From a gamma proteobacterium symbiont of Ctena orbiculata (GTDB lineage: Bacteria; Pseudomonadota; Gammaproteobacteria; Chromatiales; Chromatiaceae): a DNA stretch of 54,243 nt. The stretch covers positions 1 through 54,243 of the forward strand of contig NATW01000121.1 in assembly GCA_003094555.1 (NCBI GenBank), in the 5' to 3' direction. Position numbers and translations under genes: made by a program. Shown piece after piece: positions 8,906 to 17,004 of the stretch (positions are counted from its first letter, which is position 1; every line of letters begins with the position of its first letter). The notes beneath the pieces were generated by a model that saw only the letters and a list, made by a program, of their open reading frames with translations, had not been told where the DNA came from and ran no database searches.

Positions 8906-10036
8906 TCAGATCCCCAGTTGATTGAATATCAGCGTCGAAAGGGCATCCCATATGACAATCAGCAGGATCGCCGTTACCATCGCTGAGGTGGTGGCTTGCC
9001 CCACCGCAGAGGAGTTTCTGCCGCTCTGCAGTCCACGCAGACAACCCGACATCGCGATCACAATGGCAAACAGCACACTCTTCACCGTGCCAACAGCCAA
9101 GTCGTTCCAGCCCATGGCTTCCCGGGTCTGAATCAAATACTCGATCAGCGAGATATCCAGCACCCAGACGCCGACCATCAAACCACCAACAATCGCCAGC
9201 ATGTCAGCCCAAAGGGTGAGTAACGGTAACATGATCAGTAGCGCCAGGAAGCGTGGCAGGACCAGAAAGTCCACCACAGAGATACCGAACGTTTTCAACG
9301 CATCGATCTCATTATTGACCTGCATGGTGCCCAGCTGCGCGGCATAGGCGGAGCCGGTTCGACCCGCCATGATGATGGCGGTCATCATCGCCCCCATCTC
9401 CCGTACCGACCCCAAACCCACCAGATTGGCCACGTAGATCTCGGCGCCGAACATCTGCAGTTGCAAGGCACCCACAAAGGCAAGCACCGCCCCAACCAAG
9501 ACACCGATCAGGCTGACAATGGGCAGTGCCTCCGGACCGGCCGCCTGCAGGAAACGCAGCAAGTCGATGCCGCGAAAACTCGCCCTGCCGGAGAACAGTC
9601 GTAACAGGGAGAGTGTCAGCTCACCGGCAAACCGGGTGAACTGTACCGATTCCCGCCACGCCTTGAGGGTCAGTGCGCCGATGCGGTAGAGCCATGAAAA
9701 GGCTTCTGAATTTCGCCGCGCACCCTTACGCTCAGGGACCTCCCGTGCCAGTTTAAGCAGCCTGCGAACCCCATCGGGTAGATCCTCCGTTTCCAGTTGC
9801 AGGCTCTGCTCGTGGGCGAAATCATATAGATGCTGCACGATATTCAAAAATTGACTGTCCCAGCGAGCCAGCTGACCGGTTTCGAGGGCAATCGCCTTGA
9901 GACCACTATGCGACCTCAACTCCTGTTTCAATCCTTGCCAATCGAAGCGCATATCCTGCAGGGTCCAGGACCCCTTGAACACCAACACTGCCCGGCTCTC
10001 TGATGGATAGGAAATTGTCAGTGAATCTTCGGCCAC
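8906..10036 (-). CDS. MlaE-type ABC permease with N-terminal STAS-like domain
   Basis: The frame is open to a TTG at 10105. I prefer the GTG at 10036 (VAEDSLTISYPSES), which has GGGA about 9 bases upstream; this gives about 376 residues. The first ~100 residues resemble a STAS domain (VLVFKGSWTLQDM). The rest is a typical MlaE permease with five or six membrane segments and the family stretches GLGSVREMGAMMTAIIMAGR and IDALKTFGISVVDFLVLPR. It begins the operon with the MlaF-, MlaD- and PqiC-type genes. In the E. coli Mla system the STAS protein MlaB is a separate subunit; here the domain is fused to the permease, an arrangement known in many proteobacteria. Confidence 0.9.
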   Translation of the reverse strand: MAEDSLTISYPSESRAVLVFKGSWTLQDMRFDWQGLKQELRSHSGLKAIALETGQLARWDSQFLNIVQHLYDFAHEQSLQLETEDLPDGVRRLLKLAREVPERKGARRNSEAFSWLYRIGALTLKAWRESVQFTRFAGELTLSLLRLFSGRASFRGIDLLRFLQAAGPEALPIVSLIGVLVGAVLAFVGALQLQMFGAEIYVANLVGLGSVREMGAMMTAIIMAGRTGSAYAAQLGTMQVNNEIDALKTFGISVVDFLVLPRFLALLIMLPLLTLWADMLAIVGGLMVGVWVLDISLIEYLIQTREAMGWNDLAVGTVKSVLFAIVIAMSGCLRGLQSGRNSSAVGQATTSAMVTAILLIVIWDALSTLIFNQLGI

Positions 10037-10219
10037 GTATGGGTTTCCCGTTCGAATTGGCGTATCTTCATAGCGCAAAAAGCTTATACGGCATGCTGAT
10101 CCCAAGCCTGGTTAATAGATCCTAGTGTACATCAGGAGTAAAACCGGGCACATTTAATTCCTGTATATTCATTATGATCCGCAGTAGGAAAATAGTCGTG
10201 AGATATGCAAAAGCTGAGT

Positions 10220-10239
10220 AAACCGGGTAACCGGTTTTT
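10220..10239 (+). terminator. Terminator-like hairpin in the leader of the PP2C regulator
   Basis: AAACCGG-GTAA-CCGGTTT makes a 7-bp stem with a GNRA-type tetraloop, and the T-run 10235-10239 continues from its 3' arm. No + strand gene ends upstream of it. It may therefore be a leader attenuator or the end of a short transcript rather than an ordinary operon end. Confidence 0.4.
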
Positions 10240-10301
10240 AGGTTTGTTACATTTACCAATACCATACTGACTGTATAGCAATAACAACTACGGTAACCAC
10301 T

Positions 10302-12038
10302 ATGTCAATGATTTCAACCCAACCTCAACACGGCGGTATTGCACTCATTGTCGAGGATGAGGTGACAAACCGTATGATTCTCAAGGCATTGTTAAAGAAG
10401 CGCGGCTACCATGTGATCGAGGCTGAAAACGGGGCCGAGGCGATACAGCTGTTCCAGCAACAGAGCCCGAATATCATTTTTATGGATGTCATGATGCCGG
10501 TCATGGATGGCTATGAAGCGACTACAGAGATCAAGCGCCTAGCCGGTGACGAGTTCATCCCTATTATCTTCCTCACCGCTATGTCCGATGAAAAGGCCCT
10601 GGCCCGCTGTGTCGAGGTAGGTGGCGACGACTTTCTCTCCAAACCCTACAGTTTTACCGTGCTTTCGGCCAAGGTTAAGGCGATGGAGCGTATTCGCATT
10701 CTGCATCAGGACACCCGCATGCTCTACAGCCGGATGCAACGTGACGAAGAGATTGCTGAACAGGTGTTCAGCGGTGCAGTGATCGCCGGTAATGTAGGCC
10801 TCGACCGCATCCATAGTTTATTAAAACCGGCCAGCGTGTTCAGTGGCGACCTTATGCTGACCGCATACGCCCCATCACAAGATATGCATGTCCTGCTGGG
10901 TGACTTCACCGGCCATGGATTGGCGGCCGCACTGGGCGCACTGCCAACCTCTGAGGTATTTCGCTCCATGACTGGCAAGGGATTTGCCCCCCAGCAGATA
11001 CTCTCTGCCATCAACAACAAGCTCTACAACCTGTTACCCACCGGCATGTTCCTGGCAACGCAGTTTGTCAAGGTCGACCACCAGTTAGACCATATTTCCA
11101 TTATCAACTGCGGTATGCCTGACTGCTTTCTGGTCGAAAACGAGAGCATGCATATCAAACATCAAATCGTGTCGAAATCACTTCCCCTGGGCATCGCCCC
11201 GGATATCGATTTCAAGGATGACTTTCACCACCTGCGGGTAAAACAGGGTGACCGGGTAATTCTCGCCACTGACGGTGTTACCGAAGCCCGAAATTCGAAA
11301 GGTGAACTGTTCGGTCAGGAACGATTCATTCAAGCCATCATTAAGAGTGACAGCAACACTTATATACTGGATAAGCTCGCCAGGGATCTTGAAGCATTCT
11401 GCCAGGACGCCCCTCAAGACGACGACATCAGCGTTGTCGAAGTACCCCTGTTCCCCGATCTCCTGCCCGGACGGGAATCGCCATCACCCCATATTGTAAC
11501 CGGTGGCGATATGCCCCATAAACTGTTTTCCCATGAACAGCCCGACTGTATCGAATTCCAACTGATTTTTTACGGCTCACAACTACGCCAGGCCGATCCG
11601 GTACCCATACTGATCAATTACATTCAGGAGACCGCAGGGTTACATGAGCATCGGCGCCCACTGTTCACCATCCTTACGGAACTCTATATCAATGCATTGG
11701 ATCATGGCGTGCTACAAATGGATTCCAAGCTTAAACAGGGCGAGGAGGGTTTTACCAACTACTTCCAACAACGGGAGCAGCGCCTGGAGGCATTGACTGA
11801 AGGAAAGATACGCATCGCATTGAGAATTCATCGAAACACCGATGGCGGCTATATTGTTATTACAATGGAAGACAGCGGGCATGGATTTGACTACGCTTCC
11901 CTGTCACAAGAGGTAGCAAATGAGACCATTTACAGTGGACGCGGAATACTCTTGGTAAAATCACTGGTTAAGCAACTTCAATTCTTTGCACCAGGTAACA
12001 AAGCTGAAGCAATTTATGTGTGGGAGGATAATCTGTAA
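10302..12038 (+). CDS. Response regulator with PP2C (SpoIIE) phosphatase and GHKL ATPase domains
   Basis: The protein has 578 residues and three parts. The receiver domain (about 14-128) has the acidic pocket VEDE and phospho-acceptor Asp62 in FMDVMMPVMDG. The SpoIIE-type PP2C phosphatase (about 178-395) shows SGDL, LLGDFTGHGLAAALGALP, LATDGVTEARN and DDISVVEV, which carry its metal-binding aspartates. The C-terminal GHKL/anti-sigma-type ATPase (about 430-575) shows ELYINALDHGV, MEDSGHGFDY and GRGILLVKSL. Similar proteins both phosphorylate and dephosphorylate a STAS-domain anti-sigma antagonist after a histidine kinase signals. No cognate STAS gene or kinase is adjacent. It leads a + strand run with the kinase, mutase-like and polyphosphate kinase genes. 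The partner and output are unknown. Confidence 0.9.
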   Translation: MSMISTQPQHGGIALIVEDEVTNRMILKALLKKRGYHVIEAENGAEAIQLFQQQSPNIIFMDVMMPVMDGYEATTEIKRLAGDEFIPIIFLTAMSDEKALARCVEVGGDDFLSKPYSFTVLSAKVKAMERIRILHQDTRMLYSRMQRDEEIAEQVFSGAVIAGNVGLDRIHSLLKPASVFSGDLMLTAYAPSQDMHVLLGDFTGHGLAAALGALPTSEVFRSMTGKGFAPQQILSAINNKLYNLLPTGMFLATQFVKVDHQLDHISIINCGMPDCFLVENESMHIKHQIVSKSLPLGIAPDIDFKDDFHHLRVKQGDRVILATDGVTEARNSKGELFGQERFIQAIIKSDSNTYILDKLARDLEAFCQDAPQDDDISVVEVPLFPDLLPGRESPSPHIVTGGDMPHKLFSHEQPDCIEFQLIFYGSQLRQADPVPILINYIQETAGLHEHRRPLFTILTELYINALDHGVLQMDSKLKQGEEGFTNYFQQREQRLEALTEGKIRIALRIHRNTDGGYIVITMEDSGHGFDYASLSQEVANETIYSGRGILLVKSLVKQLQFFAPGNKAEAIYVWEDNL

Positions 12039-12137
12039 CCTATCCTGTTATCTAAAATTGCTGTATGAGTGTTACAGTAACAATTCGATGCCTTTATACA
12101 GGCAGTCAGACATGGCCTACCGGGTACTGATAGTAAT

Positions 12138-13331
12138 ATGGCAAAAACACTTGTATTCGATAAATCCGATGATATTAGAACACCTTTTCTCAGAGGCATC
12201 CTGACTCGCTCTTTGACTGATGCCGGGCTTACATTTGACACAGCCTACCAACTCTCTTCCGATATTCGGCAGCAGATCAATAATGTTGACGAGATCACCA
12301 CTGAGGAGCTGCGCCGAATTATTATATCCGAACTGCAAAAGCTGGATGAAAAGGAGGTTATCGAAAATTACGAGAGCATCATTCCAGCTGCCACCAAGAT
12401 CAGGGTACGAGACCACAACAACAATCTCATGCCCTTCTCAACGGTGGAGTATCGGCGCACCCTCGAGTCGAGTGGCCTCGGTTCTGACAGGGCGGCCTAT
12501 ATTACCCAAAACGTCTACAAGGAGTTGGCGGAATCTTCTCACGATATCGTCGACAGCAGCGAGATTGGTAAGCTGACCTATGAAAAGCTGAGGCAGCACT
12601 ATGGCAAAGAGGCGGCGAAGCGCTACCTGGTATGGGTTGACTATAAGCACTCGCAACGTCCCTTGATCCTCTTGATCGGCGGCACAACCGGCTGTGGCAA
12701 GAGTACTATCGCGACCGAGGTGGCTCACCGCTTGAATATCATTCGCACACAGTCCACGGATATGCTCAGGGAAGTCATGCGTATGATGGTGCCGATAAAG
12801 CTTCTTCCGGAACTGCATACCTCCTCATTCAATGCCTGGCGCACAATTCCCGGTTCGACCGAGTCCAAGGAACCGCCTGAAGAGAGGATGATTCATGGCT
12901 TCATACATCAGTCCGAGCTGGTATCCGTCCCCTGTGAGGCCGTGATACAGCGCGCATTGAGTGAGCAGGTCTCCCTGATACTTGAAGGCATCCACGTCTC
13001 CCCCGCACTGGTAAATCGGTTCGGAGATGAAAAGAATGCCGTGATTGTTCCGATCATGCTGGCGGTACTGAAACAGGACAGGCTTAAACACCAACTGAAA
13101 GACCGCGGCGTCACAGCCCCCGAGCGTACTGCTCAGAGTGATTATCTATCGAATTTTGAATCGATCTGGATGCTCCAGTCACACCTGCTTTCAGAGGCAG
13201 ACAACAACGCCATTCCGATCATCACCAACGACGATATGGATAAAACCACAGATCGAGTAATGCGCTCGATTATCGAAGTGTTACAGAAGGATTTTCATGC
13301 TAAGGTTGAAGATATTTTCGGTACAGAATAA
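12138..13331 (+). CDS. 2-phosphoglycerate kinase-like protein with ATP-cone domains
   Basis: The 397-residue protein has a C-terminal P-loop kinase domain from about residue 177, with Walker A GGTTGCGKST (about 181-190). This is followed by a segment of the 2-phosphoglycerate kinase type (TQSTDMLREVMR, LILEGIHVSPALV). The N-terminal ~175 residues look like two ATP-cone nucleotide-sensing modules (RTPFLRGILTRSLTDAGL near 13; PFSTVEYRRTLESSGLG near 100). Archaeal 2-phosphoglycerate kinase (about 300 residues) has one such cone and makes 2,3-bisphosphoglycerate from 2-phosphoglycerate and ATP. The gene after it is a phosphoglycerate mutase homologue, which supports a phosphoglycerate substrate. 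Substrate assignment is by family and context; another small-molecule kinase activity is possible. Confidence 0.75.
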   Translation: MAKTLVFDKSDDIRTPFLRGILTRSLTDAGLTFDTAYQLSSDIRQQINNVDEITTEELRRIIISELQKLDEKEVIENYESIIPAATKIRVRDHNNNLMPFSTVEYRRTLESSGLGSDRAAYITQNVYKELAESSHDIVDSSEIGKLTYEKLRQHYGKEAAKRYLVWVDYKHSQRPLILLIGGTTGCGKSTIATEVAHRLNIIRTQSTDMLREVMRMMVPIKLLPELHTSSFNAWRTIPGSTESKEPPEERMIHGFIHQSELVSVPCEAVIQRALSEQVSLILEGIHVSPALVNRFGDEKNAVIVPIMLAVLKQDRLKHQLKDRGVTAPERTAQSDYLSNFESIWMLQSHLLSEADNNAIPIITNDDMDKTTDRVMRSIIEVLQKDFHAKVEDIFGTE

Positions 13332-13402
13332 CTACTAACCTGCATATCTCAGCAGGCAGATCGCACTCAATAGAAGAAATCATCGACATTTGGAGCTGAC
13401 AA

Positions 13403-14677
13403 TTGTTTACAACCCAAAAAGGAGTGATGATTATCCTTGATGGTCTTGGTGATCGGGGCATTCCTGCATTCGGTGGTAAGACTCCCCTCGAAGTGGCCGA
13501 AACACGCAATATGGACAGGTTGGCGAGTGCGGGACAGTGCGGACTGGTCGATCCACTATTCCCCGGCATGCCGGTGGGCACACACACCGGTATCTGTCTG
13601 TTATTCGGACTCTCCAAACAGCACACAATGAAGTTGGTACGGGGTCCAATCGAGGCATCCGGCGTGGGCTTGAACAACAACGACCAGGCGCTCTACTTTC
13701 GCTGCAATTTTGCCACCTTGAAAAAGGATGAAGATCACTACGATATTCTCGACCGCAGGGCGGGCCGGATCAACACAGGTACCGAATCACTGGCTGCAAC
13801 TATAGGTCGGGTCGATCTGGGCGATGGTATTACAGCCAGCCTGCACCCGGCAACGCAGCACCGCGTTGTTTTACAACTCGAAGGCAGTGGTCTCTCCCAC
13901 GATATATCGAATACTGATCCAGGCAACCTGTACAAGACCAAAGGTCTGCTCTCCTGTGTGCCCAACGACCCATCAGACAGGGCGGCAGTTAGGACTTCTA
14001 ATGCAGTGAATCGACTAATAGAGATCATCCATGAGAAGCTCTCCCAACACCCGGTAAACCGTCAAAGAATCGATAATAATTTACCGCCAGCCAATGGCAT
14101 TATCTGCAGAGGCCCGGGCAAACTGCCGAAGGTCAAACCCTTGCTGAATCAACTGAAAATGAAAACTGCCGTGATATCCGGGGAGAAAACGGTGCTTGGA
14201 CTTGGCGCGCTGTTGGGTTACGACCTTTTCATGAATGATAAATTTACTGCTGCCCATGATACAGATTTGAATGCCAAGGTAAGAACCACAATACAGGCAC
14301 TAGATGATCACGATATGGTATATCTGCACATCAAAGCCACTGATATTTACTCTCATGATCTCGATCCCACCGGCAAACGGGAGATGCTATTGAAGATCGA
14401 TGATGCAATAGCCCCACTGATCACCGACTCGCTGGTGATTGCCATTACTGCCGATCACTCCACCGATACCAATACAGGCCGTCATACCGGAGACCCGATA
14501 CCCAGTCTGATCTATAACCCTCGTGGCAGAGTGGATGGCTGCATGGAGTTTTCCGAGCTGGCATGCAATAGCGGCGGTCTGGGTCGCATCAACAGCAGCG
14601 GTTTTTTGTTGTCCATGCTGGACCAGATGAATCAGTTGGAGAACTTCAGACCCAAAGACAGTGTCTTTGTTTTATAA
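13403..14677 (+). CDS. Divergent archaeal-type (ApgM-like) phosphoglycerate mutase homologue
   Basis: The 424-residue protein belongs to the alkaline phosphatase superfamily and matches cofactor-independent ApgM phosphoglycerate mutases along its length: IILDGLGDRG (metal Asp13), RGPIEASGVGL, FRCNFATL, HIKATDIYSHD, ITADHSTDTN and HTGDPIPSLIY. The nucleophile loop differs. Archaeal enzymes have GSDTAHL; here it reads GTHTGIC (59-65), so the catalytic serine is threonine and the following Asp and the His are lost. Metal ligands look intact. The start is TTG at 13403, with GGAG seven bases upstream; the ATG at 13427 has its AAGGAG too close. It probably acts on the same metabolite as the 2-phosphoglycerate kinase-like protein before it. 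Whether it is a mutase or a phosphatase is open. Confidence 0.78.
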   Translation: MFTTQKGVMIILDGLGDRGIPAFGGKTPLEVAETRNMDRLASAGQCGLVDPLFPGMPVGTHTGICLLFGLSKQHTMKLVRGPIEASGVGLNNNDQALYFRCNFATLKKDEDHYDILDRRAGRINTGTESLAATIGRVDLGDGITASLHPATQHRVVLQLEGSGLSHDISNTDPGNLYKTKGLLSCVPNDPSDRAAVRTSNAVNRLIEIIHEKLSQHPVNRQRIDNNLPPANGIICRGPGKLPKVKPLLNQLKMKTAVISGEKTVLGLGALLGYDLFMNDKFTAAHDTDLNAKVRTTIQALDDHDMVYLHIKATDIYSHDLDPTGKREMLLKIDDAIAPLITDSLVIAITADHSTDTNTGRHTGDPIPSLIYNPRGRVDGCMEFSELACNSGGLGRINSSGFLLSMLDQMNQLENFRPKDSVFVL

Positions 14678-14722
14678 GTCACACCCTAGCGAGACACAAG
14701 TGGCAAGGCAGCCCGGCACGCC

Positions 14723-14740
14723 TATACTTTAAGCAAGTAT
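14723..14740 (+). promoter_or_regulatory. Candidate ppk -10 box overlapping a small dyad
   Basis: TATACT (14723-14728) lies 17 bases after a weak GTGGCA -35. It overlaps the dyad ATACTT-TAAGC-AAGTAT (14724-14740). A promoter for ppk with an overlapping operator is possible. No recognisable Pho box is present. Confidence 0.3.
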
Positions 14741-14778
14741 GGAAATCAACATTCACCTAACATAGCCAAGTCAATACC

Positions 14779-17004
14779 ATGTCCCAACCAGATCAAGCCA
14801 CCATCGATATAAACAACCAAACAAATAATGGGGTTGAACAGACCCCGGAAATCGATTTGAACGATCCCAATCTCTACCTCAACAGAGAGTTGACCTGGCT
14901 TGCATTCAACAGACGAGTGCTGAACGAGGCCGAGTTGGAGAAGAATCCCCTGCTGGAGAGGATTAAATTCCTCGCCATCGTCAGTAGCAACCTGGATGAG
15001 TTTTTCATGAAACGGATTGGCGGTCTTAAGCAACAGGTTGCCGCCGGCCTCACAGCCACAACCGTTGATGGCAGGACCCCCAGGCAGCAATTGACCGAGT
15101 GCCATAAGGTAATATGCGAGATGCAGCAGGCGCAGCAACGCATCTACTATGAACTGCAGGCCAAACTGGAGGAAGCCGGGATACGTATCAGCCAATACGA
15201 GGCCCTGGATGCCGCCCAACAACAAAGCCTACGCGAACATTTCCAGCAGAATATATTTCCAATGCTGACTCCGCTGGCAATGGACCCAAGCCATCCCTTC
15301 CCCTTTATTTCCAATCAAACCCTGAATCTGCTGGTCACGCTGCGTTTTCCCAGCGGTCACGACCTGCATATGGCAAGGGTCAAGGTGCCGGTCAGCAAGG
15401 ATGTATCACCACGTCTGATCCAGGTGGATGAAAGTTATACCTTCGTCACCCTCGATGACCTGATTGCCAACAATCTCGATATGCTTTTCCCTGGCATGAA
15501 GATTGAGTCATGCAACCTGTTCCGGGTTACGCGAAACGCCAACCTGGAGTTGGATCAGGAATCGGCCAATGATCTGTTGGAGGCCATTGAAACAGAACTG
15601 CGTGAGCGTCACTTCGCCCCCATCGTACGCCTGGAGGTCTCCGTGGGGATGAACCCCACCCACCGCGGAATGCTGGCCGCTGAGCTCGGTCTCGATGAAG
15701 AACAGGATGTGTTTGAAGTCGATCGCATGATGGCCCTTCGCGACCTGTTTGAAATCGCCAGCTTGAATTTTCCGGAGCTACGCGATCCACCCCACTACCC
15801 GTCCGATCATCCCCAGTTGGCCCATGATCGGCGCAATATCTTTCATATCATCAGGGAGCATGGCTCTCTGCTGTTGCAGCACCCCTACGAGTCGTTTGCC
15901 ACTACGGTGGAACGCTTTCTGCACACAGCAGCGGAGGATCCCAAGGTATTAGCGATAAAGATGACCCTGTATCGCACCTCCGCTGAAGGGAATGTGCTTG
16001 ACTCACTGATTAAGGCGGCACGCAACGGTAAACAGGTAGCGGTGCTGGTAGAACTCAAGGCACGCTTCGATGAAGCGGCAAATATTCGCTGGGCAAGACA
16101 TCTGGAACAGGCGGGTATCCATGTTACCTATGGTGTGTTGGGATTGAAGACACACAGCAAGCTGATCATGGTGATACGCAAGGACTACTCCCAGCTACGC
16201 CGCTACTATCATATAGGCACGGGCAACTATCACGCCGGCACTGCGCGACTCTATACCGATCTGGGCGTGCTTGGATGTGACGAGGAGACAGGCAAGGATC
16301 TGACAGAGTTGTTCAACTATCTGACCGGCTATTCTCCACCACCCAGCTATCGTAAGATCCTGGCGGCCCCCTATAACTTGAAACAATCCCTGGTGGGGAA
16401 GATCGAGCGGGAGATCGGATTGCATAAGGATGGAAATCCCGGGCATATCCAGATGAAGATGAATGCCCTTGAGGACCCAGACATCGTCAAGGCCCTCTAC
16501 AAAGCCACCCAAGCCGGCGTCAAGGTTGAACTCATCGTCAGGGATACCTGTCGTTTCCGTCCCGGCATACCCGGTCTGAGTGAGAGTGGCAGCGTGGTGA
16601 GCATCATCGGACGCTTCCTGGAACATGCACGCATCAGTTACTTTCTCAACGGTGGCGATGAGGAGTACTTCATCGGCTCCGCCGATCTGATGCAACGCAA
16701 TCTGATGCAGCGGGTGGAAGTATTGACCCCGGTGGAATCACCGGCACTGCGCCAGGAGATCCGCTTGATTCTGGATGTGCAACTGGGAGATAAGCACAAC
16801 GCCTGGGATATGACTTCCGACGGTACTTATGTACGACGTACACCCGACCCAGGTGAGACATCTCTCAATTGCCAGGAGACCCTGATCGGTGTTGTTGAAC
16901 GGCGTTTGGCTGCGGCGAAAAAACATCGGGAAAAGCGCATGCGCGAAAAGCTCATGAACCATTTCAAACAGCGCCTGAAAAGTAACAATCAGGATCTGTC
17001 CTGA
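14779..17004 (+). CDS. ppk1: Polyphosphate kinase 1
   Basis: Ppk1 reversibly makes inorganic polyphosphate from ATP. The 741-residue protein includes the N-terminal helical domain (NRELTWLAFNRRVLNEAEL, SSNLDEFFMKRIGGLKQQV). Two phospholipase-D-like catalytic domains follow. The autophosphorylated histidine is His459 in THSKLIMVIRKD, followed by YHIGTGNYHAGTARLYTD. The second active-site histidine is His616 in FLEHARISYF. The first 20 residues are a polar extension compared with E. coli Ppk. It follows the mutase-like gene by 101 bases and lies near phoBR, consistent with a role in phosphate storage. Its last 16 bases overlap the convergent CorC-type gene. Confidence 0.96.
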   Translation: MSQPDQATIDINNQTNNGVEQTPEIDLNDPNLYLNRELTWLAFNRRVLNEAELEKNPLLERIKFLAIVSSNLDEFFMKRIGGLKQQVAAGLTATTVDGRTPRQQLTECHKVICEMQQAQQRIYYELQAKLEEAGIRISQYEALDAAQQQSLREHFQQNIFPMLTPLAMDPSHPFPFISNQTLNLLVTLRFPSGHDLHMARVKVPVSKDVSPRLIQVDESYTFVTLDDLIANNLDMLFPGMKIESCNLFRVTRNANLELDQESANDLLEAIETELRERHFAPIVRLEVSVGMNPTHRGMLAAELGLDEEQDVFEVDRMMALRDLFEIASLNFPELRDPPHYPSDHPQLAHDRRNIFHIIREHGSLLLQHPYESFATTVERFLHTAAEDPKVLAIKMTLYRTSAEGNVLDSLIKAARNGKQVAVLVELKARFDEAANIRWARHLEQAGIHVTYGVLGLKTHSKLIMVIRKDYSQLRRYYHIGTGNYHAGTARLYTDLGVLGCDEETGKDLTELFNYLTGYSPPPSYRKILAAPYNLKQSLVGKIEREIGLHKDGNPGHIQMKMNALEDPDIVKALYKATQAGVKVELIVRDTCRFRPGIPGLSESGSVVSIIGRFLEHARISYFLNGGDEEYFIGSADLMQRNLMQRVEVLTPVESPALRQEIRLILDVQLGDKHNAWDMTSDGTYVRRTPDPGETSLNCQETLIGVVERRLAAAKKHREKRMREKLMNHFKQRLKSNNQDLS

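Noticed and set aside
12059-12089. Inverted repeat TTGCTGTA ... TACAGTAA before the kinase gene
   Set aside because: The arms do not align without an insertion and no T-run follows; too weak to call.
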